The translations under genes and the position numbers were made by a program. Below, one piece after another: positions 8,608 to 15,168 of a DNA stretch of 18,557 nt (its first letter is position 1; every line of letters starts with the position of its first letter). Source of the DNA: an uncultured bacterium (GTDB lineage: Bacteria > Bacillota > Clostridia > UBA1381); NCBI GenBank assembly GCA_905215805.1, contig CAJMRL010000035.1:1-18557 (forward strand). Reading direction: 5' to 3'. Under the pieces are notes generated by a model. The model was not told the origin of the DNA. It saw only the letters and a program-made list of their open reading frames with translations, and did no database searches.

Positions 8608-9228
8608 ATGAAGGGTTTATTGATAAAGGATATGTATACGATTCTAAAAGCAAGACTTTGGCTTTTTATACCTATTATTATAATTTTAGGAATTGCCGCA
8701 ATTGGAACAGATATAAACAAGAGCCTTGTATGGGTCGGTTTGTATCTCTATCCTTTTTATGGGTCGCTTATTACAAACAGTCTTATGCGCATGGATAAAA
8801 GCAGCAAATGGATCATATATGCAAAATCTCTGCCTATAAAGCCGCTGCATACAGTACTAAGCAAATATATTGCCGGCACATTGATCATGATAGGAAGCTC
8901 AGTATTGACTGCTGCTGTAAGCTTTATGATATGGGGTTTTAGTGCTCATATAATATTTTATCTTATTATGCTGTTTGCGGTATGGATGATTTTAACAGCC
9001 GTAGATATGCCGATAGTATGCGGTATGTTCGACAGGCATGCCAATACGTTGGGCATAGTGCTTAAATTTGCACTGATAAGCGTATTTACAAATATTACTG
9101 TGACTATCATGGGGACAGAATCATTATATACAGCAGCGAATTTAATACTGTTTTTTTCTGCGGCTTTTATATTATTCGTAATTTCTATTCCTGTGTCGGC
9201 ATGGACATACGCAAGAAAGGAGTTCTGA
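8608..9228 (+). CDS. ABC-2 type permease subunit
   Basis: Integral membrane partner of the preceding ATPase, 206 residues with about six hydrophobic helices (starting LWLFIPIIIILGIAAIG at ~17). It resembles the small ABC-2 permeases that pair with YtrB-like ATPases under GntR control; I see no extracellular domain. An in-frame GTG at 8599 overlaps the ATPase stop codon, but the ribosome site AAAGGGGTGA runs through that GTG, so ATG 8608 (seven or eight bases further on) is the better start. Probably acts as a homodimer, since no second permease gene follows. Substrate not determinable. Confidence 0.85.
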   Translation: MKGLLIKDMYTILKARLWLFIPIIIILGIAAIGTDINKSLVWVGLYLYPFYGSLITNSLMRMDKSSKWIIYAKSLPIKPLHTVLSKYIAGTLIMIGSSVLTAAVSFMIWGFSAHIIFYLIMLFAVWMILTAVDMPIVCGMFDRHANTLGIVLKFALISVFTNITVTIMGTESLYTAANLILFFSAAFILFVISIPVSAWTYARKEF

Positions 9229-9235
9229 TACGGAT

Positions 9236-9847
9236 ATGTATAAAATAAAACAGGCGGTAATAGTTGAAGGACGATATGATAAAATAAAGCTTTCACGCTT
9301 TCTTGACGGCGTTATACTGGCGACAGGCGGATTTACGGTATACAAAGCGGGAGCAATCCTTGATACAATACGCACTCTTGCCCAAAAAACGGGAATTGTA
9401 ATTCTTACCGACTCGGACAGTGCCGGCTTTCGTATACGAAACTATATAAAGCAGGCTGTTACAGAAGGCGAGGTGCTTCACGCTTATATACCGGATATTC
9501 ATGGTAAGGAAAAACGTAAAAAGCAGGCGGGAAAGGAGGGATTGCTTGGAGTTGAAGGAATGGATGAAGATATTATTCTCGACGCGCTGAAAAAGGCAGG
9601 ATGCGAAATTGACGGGACTTCATCCGAGATCAAACGCGGACGGGATATAACAAAAGCAGATTTATACCGCTTGGGATTGAGCGGAGGAGCAGATTCAAAG
9701 ACACTTCGGCATGATGTATCAAAAGAGCTTGGGCTGCCGATGAAGCTGTCGGCAAATATGCTGCTTGATATGCTTAACAGACTGCTTGATTACAACGAGC
9801 TTGAAGAGCTGACGGAGCATATAAAAACTAAGAAGCAGAAAATATAA
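9236..9847 (+). CDS. TOPRIM-domain protein, RNase M5-like (DUF4093)
   Basis: Protein of 203 residues with a TOPRIM fold of the ribonuclease M5 type: VEGRYDK with E11, then VILTDSDSAGFRIR with D59 and D61, the acidic residues that bind Mg2+. RNase M5 matures the 5S rRNA precursor; the Clostridia version carries a C-terminal DUF4093 region, which fits residues ~100-200 here. The gene follows the permease by only seven bases and seems to share its transcript, although rnmV is normally next to ksgA and unrelated to transporters. The ribosome site AAAGGAG (9216-9222) is about 13 bases from ATG 9236, longer than ideal, so translation may be modest. A paralogue of the true 5S maturase is possible. 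Confidence 0.82.
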   Translation: MYKIKQAVIVEGRYDKIKLSRFLDGVILATGGFTVYKAGAILDTIRTLAQKTGIVILTDSDSAGFRIRNYIKQAVTEGEVLHAYIPDIHGKEKRKKQAGKEGLLGVEGMDEDIILDALKKAGCEIDGTSSEIKRGRDITKADLYRLGLSGGADSKTLRHDVSKELGLPMKLSANMLLDMLNRLLDYNELEELTEHIKTKKQKI

Positions 9848-9852
9848 AGATA

Positions 9853-9881
9853 TTGACAATTAATATAGTATAGTGTATAAT
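9853..9881 (+). promoter_or_regulatory. Consensus sigma-A promoter
   Basis: TTGACA (9853-9858), 17 bases, TATAAT (9876-9881): a perfect consensus pair 44 bases before the start of the secreted protein gene. No terminator is visible between the TOPRIM gene and this promoter, so some read-through from the GntR operon is likely. Confidence 0.9.
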
Positions 9882-9924
9882 GTAGCTATAAACCTATAAT
9901 TTTAAAGCAAAGGAGCTGAAAACT

Positions 9925-11430
9925 ATGAAAAAGGCAAAAAGAATAATAAGCGCAGCTATAAGCACGGCAATGGTTTTGGGCAGTGCGACGGCATTTGCGG
10001 CACAGTATGACGATTACTACGCCGCTATGAAGGAGCCGGTGAACAGTGCGGAATTTAAGATGTCTATGTCCATGGGCGTTGACGAAATCAGCGATGATTT
10101 GAGAACTGCATTGGAGCTTCCGGAAGGAGATTTAAGGATTGATTACCAGATGGACGGAGCCTTTAATTCCTCCGAGGACAGCAAGTCTATGCAGATGGCT
10201 ATGGATATGACCACGAAGGTTCCAAATTCGGAAGATGTTTCAATGCAGACTTATATGGATATGGATTTTTCGGACGAAGAAAACCCTAAGTATATTCAAA
10301 TAATAAAAACCCCGGAAGAAGATAAATACATGGTTATGGATTATGCCCAGAGCGAGGATATGATGAACCAGCTCGGCAGCATCATGAATATATCATCCTC
10401 AGATGATATGAAGAAGCTTATAGAAGAGCTTAATGCTCAGACTGAGCTTAAAGAACCGGAATATAAAGACGGCGTTTACTCGGTTACATATACGGAACAG
10501 GAGCTTAAGGACGCTTTTAAGGATCTGATGCTTAAGGGCGAGGATCTGTATCTTCCGATGCTGAACAGCGTTATAGCATCGGTTGAAACAGCTGTTTCAT
10601 CGACTGCAGCTTCCGATACCGCAGCAATAGGCGGTGCAGACGGTCCTACAAATGTATATGTCGCAGCAGAAATCACAGACGCAGACAGAGAGCAGTATCG
10701 TGCAGATATCGAGAAGTGGTACGGCATACTTAATAATATAAAGCTGTTTGCAGACGACGCGGTTACCTTGGATGTTTCACTTAATGACAACAATCAGATA
10801 AAAACCATGGATATGGGCATAAATATCGATACAAATATATATGACCTTGTCACTGCTGTTTCCGATGAGCTTGGAATAACAGACGAAAACATGGCAGAGT
10901 TTGAAAAGGTTGTTACTAAGGAAAATTCCGATATCAAAGCAAGCATGACGCTTTATTGTGAATTTGAGAATGTTAACGGCGATGTAAAGGTTGATATTCC
11001 GGAAATTACAGACGAAAACAGCATTGACGTTTTGGCAGAGTACAGCAACCCGGGTTCGGGTGTTGTTGAACCGGTTGACACAGAAAAAATCAATGTAGAA
11101 ACAATAGAACAAAATAACGTTGAGCTTATTCCTCTGCGTAAATTCTGTAATGAGATCGGTATAAGCGATAACGATATTTCTTATGACAACGGCGTTGTTA
11201 CTGTTAAATGCAATGTAAACGGCGTAACTGAATTTATCGTAACTATTGACGACACCAATGTAACCGTTACTGACGCCCAGGGCAACACAAAGACTGAGGA
11301 GCTTGATTCCCCGGCTGTTATAGTTGAGGACAGAACTTATGTAACATTTGATTTTGCATCGATTCTTGGCTATGCTTGGTCGGAGGACGGATTCTATAAC
11401 GCTGTTTCAGTTGCTGCCGGCATAAATTAA
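9925..11430 (+). CDS. Secreted protein with copper-amine-oxidase-N-like stalk domain
   Basis: Exported protein of 501 residues. Residues 1-26 are a signal peptide (KKAKR, hydrophobic stretch, AFA-A). Residues ~30-370 are a lipoprotein-like, Met- and Asp-rich region (repeated MSMSM, MQMAMDM, MDMDF) resembling the DUF6612/LppX-like beta-sheet proteins of Clostridia, but without a lipobox cysteine. Residues ~390-500 (VELIPLRKFCNEIG, VIVEDRTYVTFDFASILGYAWSEDG) match the PF07833 copper amine oxidase N-terminal domain, a small adhesion or stalk module common in Clostridia cell-wall proteins; no oxidase domain is present. A GGADGPT peptide sits at 236-242. AAAGGAG lies ten bases before ATG 9925. Strong promoter and signal suggest an abundant surface protein; role unknown. 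Confidence 0.82.
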   Translation: MKKAKRIISAAISTAMVLGSATAFAAQYDDYYAAMKEPVNSAEFKMSMSMGVDEISDDLRTALELPEGDLRIDYQMDGAFNSSEDSKSMQMAMDMTTKVPNSEDVSMQTYMDMDFSDEENPKYIQIIKTPEEDKYMVMDYAQSEDMMNQLGSIMNISSSDDMKKLIEELNAQTELKEPEYKDGVYSVTYTEQELKDAFKDLMLKGEDLYLPMLNSVIASVETAVSSTAASDTAAIGGADGPTNVYVAAEITDADREQYRADIEKWYGILNNIKLFADDAVTLDVSLNDNNQIKTMDMGINIDTNIYDLVTAVSDELGITDENMAEFEKVVTKENSDIKASMTLYCEFENVNGDVKVDIPEITDENSIDVLAEYSNPGSGVVEPVDTEKINVETIEQNNVELIPLRKFCNEIGISDNDISYDNGVVTVKCNVNGVTEFIVTIDDTNVTVTDAQGNTKTEELDSPAVIVEDRTYVTFDFASILGYAWSEDGFYNAVSVAAGIN

Positions 11431-11446
11431 ATATTTGATATAAAAT

Positions 11447-11469
11447 GCAGCCGCGCTTTACGCGGGTGC
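11447..11469 (+). other. G+C-rich hairpin without U-tract
   Basis: CCGCG (11451-11455) pairs with CGCGG (11461-11465) around CTTTA, extended by GCA/TGC across a G-G mismatch. No T run follows. It may protect the 3' end of the secreted-protein mRNA. Confidence 0.45.
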
Positions 11470-11532
11470 TCATAAGAAAGTAATTCCAGAAATTACAATT
11501 ATGGCATATGTCAGACGGGGTTGGTAAACGAG

Positions 11533-11574
11533 ATAACGGGTATTCGGTGAAAGCCAAGTACCCGTTATTTTTTT
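11533..11574 (+). terminator. Rho-independent terminator of the secreted-protein gene
   Basis: ATAACGGGTA (11533-11542) pairs with TACCCGTTAT (11559-11568) around a 16-base loop, with seven T ending at 11574. It marks the last clearly chromosomal feature before the mobile element genes. Confidence 0.9.
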
Positions 11575-11761
11575 ACCCATGCGTGGAAGCAATAGATTTA
11601 TTCATATTTTTCGTGTATAATTAACTCAAATCTTTTCCATTCTTTTTATTCCGAGATTTTTTCAAAAAATCTCAAAAATTTTTGGAAACATTGGAACAAT
11701 TCAGCCTTTCTCATGCCATATATAGTAGAGGGCTATTTCAAAACGATTGGAGGTGACGCTT
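11575..11761. other. AT-rich junction region at the left side of the mobile element
   Basis: No gene. A 21-bp palindrome lies at 11653-11673, with ten-base arms GAGATTTTTT/AAAAAATCTC around one C, followed by AAAAATTTTT and a short direct repeat TTGGAAACA/TTGGAACAA (11682-11699). TATAAT at 11616-11621 lacks a good -35. The left end (attL) of the element should lie near here or in the preceding terminator region, but I cannot place it without the right end, which is not in the window. Confidence 0.4.
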
Positions 11762-12694
11762 ATGGAGAAGCAGAAAAGCCCGAAAGGTTTCATTGTAGTG
11801 CTGCCCGGCGAGATTATCGAAATACCGCAGGACAGCGACAAATCATGGCTGACCCTGTTTTACAGCTTGCCGAGAGAGCTTGCAGAAAAGTGGAAACCCG
11901 CCTACAATCTGCCCCGTTGTCCCTATGAGGTGCTCCGGACAGACAAGTATGACCACATCGTATGTGACGATATGTTCAAACTGCTTGTGTGGGACTGCTA
12001 CGCATGGAGCGCATGGCAGTTTTTCCAAGTGAAAGACCGCAAGGGCAATTATCGTGACATTCCCGGCAACTGGACGCAGTACGCAGGATATTTCCCTTTG
12101 TGGCGTTTGTCATACAGCATTATCCCCTACATCCGAATGAAGTTTGAGCAGAACGGGCGTGGTTTCCAAAATCTTTACAACATCCCGCAGGGCGTGGAAG
12201 TTCCGTGGTTGACCTATCAGCAGTTTAGCAATCTGATTGGAAATGTTACCGATATGGTTGTTGCAGAACAGGAATGGCAGCCTATGATTGATGCAATCTG
12301 GGAAAACCGCACCGTTGAGGACTACGAAACCACAAGCAGCACCGTCAAGACCGATTTCATGCGAAAGTGGCATCACAACCGTTCCGGCAAGCCGATCTCT
12401 CTGGATGAAATGATGGAGAGTGAGGACGGGGACATTTTCGATGTAGCAGACCCCCGCAGCGAGTTTGAGAACTCCGTCATTTCCGAAATACAGATTGCTT
12501 CATTTGCAGAAAGTACGATCACGGAGAAGGATCGAGAAATATTGAAGCTGCGTATGGAGGGCTACACCGAACAGGAGATCGCAGACAAGGTTGGCTACAA
12601 GACCGCCAGTGCAGTCCATAAGCGGATTGCCAAGATCGCAAACGCCTATGAGGACTATGTGACAGCGGAATATCAGAAGTATTTGGACAAGTAA
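11762..12694 (+). CDS. Sigma-70 region-4-like regulator of a mobile element
   Basis: Protein of 310 residues found typically as the first gene of Clostridia mobilizable elements. The C-terminal ~253-292 is a sigma region 4/LuxR-like helix-turn-helix (TEKDREILKLRMEGYTEQEIADK, then YKTASAVHKRIAKI). The N-terminal two thirds, rich in Trp and Tyr (DCYAWSAWQFFQV, GNWTQYAGYFPLWRLSY), has no domain I can name and lacks a recognisable sigma region 2, so it may be a transcription activator and not a true sigma factor. ATG 11762 is chosen because GGAGGTG lies six bases upstream; an in-frame TTG 15 bases earlier has no such site. It is separated from the next gene by a terminator. Codon use is richer in G and C than in the genes to the left. 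Confidence 0.75.
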   Translation: MEKQKSPKGFIVVLPGEIIEIPQDSDKSWLTLFYSLPRELAEKWKPAYNLPRCPYEVLRTDKYDHIVCDDMFKLLVWDCYAWSAWQFFQVKDRKGNYRDIPGNWTQYAGYFPLWRLSYSIIPYIRMKFEQNGRGFQNLYNIPQGVEVPWLTYQQFSNLIGNVTDMVVAEQEWQPMIDAIWENRTVEDYETTSSTVKTDFMRKWHHNRSGKPISLDEMMESEDGDIFDVADPRSEFENSVISEIQIASFAESTITEKDREILKLRMEGYTEQEIADKVGYKTASAVHKRIAKIANAYEDYVTAEYQKYLDK

Positions 12695-12709
12695 ACAGAC
12701 GCAGAAGCG

Positions 12710-12743
12710 GCAGCAGTTACCGAAATGGTGACTGCTGCTTTTT
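12710..12743 (+). terminator. Rho-independent terminator
   Basis: GCAGCAGTTACC (12710-12721) pairs with GGTGACTGCTGC (12727-12738), one G-U pair, around GAAAT, followed by five T. It lies 15 bases after the sigma-like gene, and directly before the ribosome site of the excisionase gene, so it could attenuate read-through into that gene. Confidence 0.85.
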
Positions 12744-12764
12744 CATGCAGGAAAGGAGATTTTT

Positions 12765-12965
12765 ATGAGCAGAGAACCATTTGAAACCATGCCCGATGTT
12801 ATGGATGCAAAGCAGCTTGCCAAAGCATTGCAGATTTCCAAGGCGGGTGCGTACAACCTTTTGAATGACCCGGATTTTCCAACCTTGCGGATCGGCGGTC
12901 GTAAATTGGTGATGAAAAATGAGCTTGTGGAATGGCTGAAAAGCCGGACAAACCGAAAAGCGTGA
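12765..12965 (+). CDS. Excisionase-family helix-turn-helix protein
   Basis: Small basic protein of 66 residues of the HTH_17/MerR-like excisionase type: MDAKQLAKALQISKAGAYNLLNDPDFPTLRIGGRKLVMKNELVEWL covers residues ~13-58. Such proteins bind the ends of an element, bend DNA and steer the recombinase towards excision, or act as a local regulator. GAAAGGAG is eight bases ahead of ATG 12765. Its position between the sigma-like gene and the resolvase is the usual one in these elements. A regulatory and not an architectural role cannot be excluded. Confidence 0.82.
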   Translation: MSREPFETMPDVMDAKQLAKALQISKAGAYNLLNDPDFPTLRIGGRKLVMKNELVEWLKSRTNRKA

Positions 12966-12977
12966 AAATACGGTCAA

Positions 12978-13076
12978 GAGTTGGAAAAGTGGCAAATCAG
13001 CCGATAGCGAAAGCCTGAACATACTCTGCTTCGTTTGGAGCGTTTCTATTGAAAAATCGTACCACTTTTCCAATTC
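12978..13076 (+). repeat. 15-bp inverted repeat with a 69-base loop
   Basis: GAGTTGGAAAAGTGG (12978-12992) pairs with CCACTTTTCCAATTC (13062-13076), one G-T mismatch that would be G-U in RNA. It fills the gap between the excisionase and the next gene. The intervening 69 bases can fold weakly (TCAG with CTGA). It could be a recombinase subsite pair, a protected RNA or a translation-control structure for the following gene, whose ribosome site begins about 28 bases after the repeat. Confidence 0.55.
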
Positions 13077-13113
13077 AAGAGCCGAGAAAAATCTGTGAAA
13101 AATAGGAGGTTTT

Positions 13114-13401
13114 ATGAGAACAGGACTTACCAAGAAAGAAAAGACCACAGCTATATATTTTGATGAATATGGCAGCATGATCGAGGTGCAGACCCACAAT
13201 ACCGATCTTAAAAAGCGGCTGATCGTATTTGCGAAAGAATACCCGGAGTGCTGCCGCCAGATTGACGATGACGAACAAGGCGGGCTGACCTTTGAGATTG
13301 AAAAAGGCAGATTGAGCTTCCGACTGACTGCACCGTACAGCGAGGAACGGAAACAGGCGGCGAGTGAGTGGGCGAAGCAGAACGGTATTGCTACGCTGTA
13401 A
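13114..13401 (+). CDS. Conserved hypothetical protein of mobilizable elements
   Basis: Protein of 95 residues, with charged ends and no membrane segment or signal peptide. I do not recognise a named domain; the sequence (AIYFDEYGSMIEVQTHNTDLKKRLIVFAKEYPECC, then LTFEIEKGRLSFRLTAPYSEERKQAASEWAKQNG) has the look of a small alpha/beta protein often found between the excisionase and recombinase genes in Clostridia elements. AATAGGAGG is seven bases before the ATG. Function unknown; its location argues for a role in element maintenance or transfer. Confidence 0.7.
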   Translation: MRTGLTKKEKTTAIYFDEYGSMIEVQTHNTDLKKRLIVFAKEYPECCRQIDDDEQGGLTFEIEKGRLSFRLTAPYSEERKQAASEWAKQNGIATL

Positions 13402-13463
13402 AATATAAGACATCAAAGGGGTGAATGCCTATGGAAAAATAACAGACAGGAGGATTTTTTAAT

Positions 13464-14062
13464 TTGAGTGTATATGGATATATCCGTGTAAGCAGCAAGG
13501 ATCAGAAAGAGGATCGACAGCAGATTGCCTTGAAAGAGGTCGGCGTTGAACTGCAAAATATCTATGTGGATAAGAAGTCCGGCAAAGATTTCAACCGTCC
13601 GCAGTACAAAAAGATGCTACGGAAATTGAAAAAAGACGATCTGCTCTACATCAAGAGCATTGACCGTCTTGACGCAACTATAAAGAAATTCTACAGCAAT
13701 GGCGGATTCTCACGAAAGAAAAAGGCGTTGACATCGTTGTGTTAGATATGCCGCTGTTGGACACCCGCCGGGGCAAAGACCTGATGGGTACATTCCTCTC
13801 CGATATTGTGTTGCAAGTGCTGTCCTTTGTGGCAGAAAACGAGCGTACAAATATCAAACAACGCCAAGCCGAGGGAATTGCCGCTGCCAAAGCGCAGGGC
13901 ATCAAATTTGGCAGACCGCCTTTGCCCTTGCCGGATAACTTCTATGAGGTACACAAAGCATGGCGCAGTAAGAAAATAACCTTGAAACAAGCAGCGGAAG
14001 CCTGCAATATGCCGGTTGGCACATTCTACGGAAAGGCAAGAAAATTTGAAAATGTGGCTTAA
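13464..14062 (+). pseudogene. Serine resolvase/invertase, broken by a one-base deletion
   Basis: Small serine recombinase of about 200 codons read in two frames. Frame one (from TTG 13464, ribosome site CAGGAGGA) gives YGYIRVSSKDQ with catalytic S10 and runs to SIDRL at codon 69 (13668-13670). The family continues with GRN; here the DNA reads CTT-GACGCAAC. Restoring one G before 13671 gives LGRNYKEILQQWRILTKEKGVDIVVLDMPLLDT and joins frame two, which stays open to TAA 14062 and includes the helical region FVAENERTNIKQRQAEGI and a C-terminal HTH_7 (LKQAAEACNMPVGTFYGKA). Without correction the first frame ends at 13745. This is a real or sequencing-derived frameshift; all other key residues look intact, so loss is recent if real. 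Confidence 0.88.
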
Positions 14063-14082
14063 ACAAATCATGCCCTGAATTT

Positions 14083-14103
14083 GTAAAGGTGTACTTTTAC
14101 AAA
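14083..14103 (+). repeat. Recombinase-site-like near-palindrome, copy 1
   Basis: The core GTAAAGGTGTACTTTTAC (14083-14100) is nearly palindromic and, with the next AAA, is an exact inverted repeat of copy 2 at 14206-14226. It is preceded by ATGCCCTGAATTT, nearly the same flank that precedes copy 2. It lies 21 bases past the resolvase stop codon, where res or inversion sites often lie. Confidence 0.7.
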
Positions 14104-14149
14104 ACACAAAAAAGTTACAATTATCGTCAAAAAATTTCGTCTCAACACC

Positions 14150-14178
14150 TTGAAAATCCTTTCATTTTGGTGTATAAT
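14150..14178 (+). promoter_or_regulatory. Promoter of the cargo genes, between two inverted sites
   Basis: TTGAAA (14150-14155), a 17-base spacer and TATAAT (14173-14178) form a strong sigma-A promoter reading into the SHOCT membrane protein gene 75 bases on. The start point (~14185) lies between the two inverted near-palindromes, so copy 2 would be in the 5' leader. Confidence 0.82.
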
Positions 14179-14205
14179 ATTGAAAAGTGTAATTTAATGC
14201 CCTAA

Positions 14206-14226
14206 TTTGTAAAAGTACACCTTTAC
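14206..14226 (-). repeat. Recombinase-site-like near-palindrome, copy 2 (inverted)
   Basis: The core GTAAAAGTACACCTTTAC (14209-14226) is the exact reverse complement of the core of copy 1; with TTT at 14206-14208 the match is 21 bases. The 5' flank ATGCCCTAATTT matches that of copy 1 in direct orientation. It sits between the promoter and the ribosome site of the SHOCT gene and could also be an operator. Confidence 0.7.
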
Positions 14227-14252
14227 CAAAAAAGAAATAGGAGGATCACAAA

Positions 14253-15119
14253 ATGGGAGAGGAAAACGTCAAGGTGTTAATAAAAAGCGAAAAAATATCG
14301 CAAAAGAAGAAAAAAAGGATTATTTGGTCAGTATCAGTTCTGCTGGTCATCATAACTATGGCTGCTCTTATTATTGATTACAGTGGTTATAAGAAAGGTC
14401 AAGAATTTGGTCTCGCATCTGCAATCATTACATCTGAGATAGGCGGTTTAAGTTGGGTAAATAAAAGCGATTCTTATGCGGAACAATGTGAAGATGTTTA
14501 CTACAAGCTTAACAAGCACACTTTAGATGTGACTATCAACGGTGTGAAGTATGACGCAAGTGATGTTCGCAAGGCCGAAAGTGCCACGAGATCTGCATTT
14601 GCTGACATTATGGAATCTGCAGGTTTCAATCGATATAGCTCATACAACATAGCAGACTGGTTTAAGTACACAAATATTGTTGAATACTTTTCCGGCTATT
14701 ATTGGAACAACATTCTTTCTATTTGCTGTTATATTGTTCTTCTATTTTCAATTGTTTTTACAATTTTAGTCAACCAAGAGGCAAAAAAAGAACTGGTTGT
14801 CTTTGAGGATTCTGTTTTGTGTAGAGTTAATCCTAAAAAATCAAAACAATTGGTTTTTGAAGATATTAACAATGTTGACTTCGGAAAGAATGCGCTGAAA
14901 ATTGTCGGAACAGGTGTTAAGTTTAAGATTTGCAATCTAACAAATGCTGAAAGCATTAAGTCTGTTATTATTGAAAAAAAGAAATCTACGCAGAGCAAAT
15001 CTGATAGTTTGAATGTTAGCAATGCTGATGAATTGAAAAAGTATAAAGAACTTTTGGACAACGGCGTAATTTCGCAGGAAGAATTTGATGCAAAGAAGAA
15101 ACAGATTTTGGGGTTGTAA
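14253..15119 (+). CDS. Membrane protein with C-terminal SHOCT domain (cargo)
   Basis: Protein of 288 residues. A basic N-terminal tail (KSEKISQKKKKR) precedes membrane helix 1 (~22-43); a segment of ~105 residues, likely outside the cell by the positive-inside rule, follows; helix 2 is ~152-173. The cytoplasmic part begins with a beta-rich stretch (~179-241, VVFEDSVLCRVNPKKSKQLVFEDINNVDF) that looks like a bacterial PH-like fold, and ends in a SHOCT domain (257-288, ADELKKYKELLDNGVISQEEFDAKKKQILGL), a short helical module used for oligomerisation or protein contact. AATAGGAGG is ten bases before the ATG. The gene is more AT-rich than the element backbone around it, so it is probably cargo. 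A sensor or anchor for the following HEPN-like protein is conceivable; no direct evidence. Confidence 0.75.
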   Translation: MGEENVKVLIKSEKISQKKKKRIIWSVSVLLVIITMAALIIDYSGYKKGQEFGLASAIITSEIGGLSWVNKSDSYAEQCEDVYYKLNKHTLDVTINGVKYDASDVRKAESATRSAFADIMESAGFNRYSSYNIADWFKYTNIVEYFSGYYWNNILSICCYIVLLFSIVFTILVNQEAKKELVVFEDSVLCRVNPKKSKQLVFEDINNVDFGKNALKIVGTGVKFKICNLTNAESIKSVIIEKKKSTQSKSDSLNVSNADELKKYKELLDNGVISQEEFDAKKKQILGL

Positions 15120-15126
15120 GACATTA

Positions 15127-15150
15127 ACGCCGAGGCGAAAGCCTCGGCGT
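15127..15150 (+). terminator. GNRA-capped hairpin between the two cargo genes
   Basis: ACGCCGAGGC (15127-15136) pairs perfectly with GCCTCGGCGT (15141-15150) around a GAAA tetraloop. Only GTTTC follows, so termination may be partial. It stands seven bases before the TAGGAGG ribosome site of the next gene, and may lower its expression relative to the first gene or just stabilise the upstream mRNA. Confidence 0.65.
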
Positions 15151-15168
15151 GTTTCATAGGAGGACGCT

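Noticed and set aside
13425..13442. Five-codon frame MPMEK with AAAGGGG ahead, just before the resolvase gene
   Set aside because: A good ribosome site is present, but the frame is too short to call a gene. It may be a remnant of a lost gene start or a leader peptide; nothing further supports it.
14729..15157. Long minus-strand frame inside the SHOCT gene
   Set aside because: Mirror of an AT-rich coding gene; its translation shows no domain, while the plus strand has a promoter, a ribosome site and a SHOCT domain.
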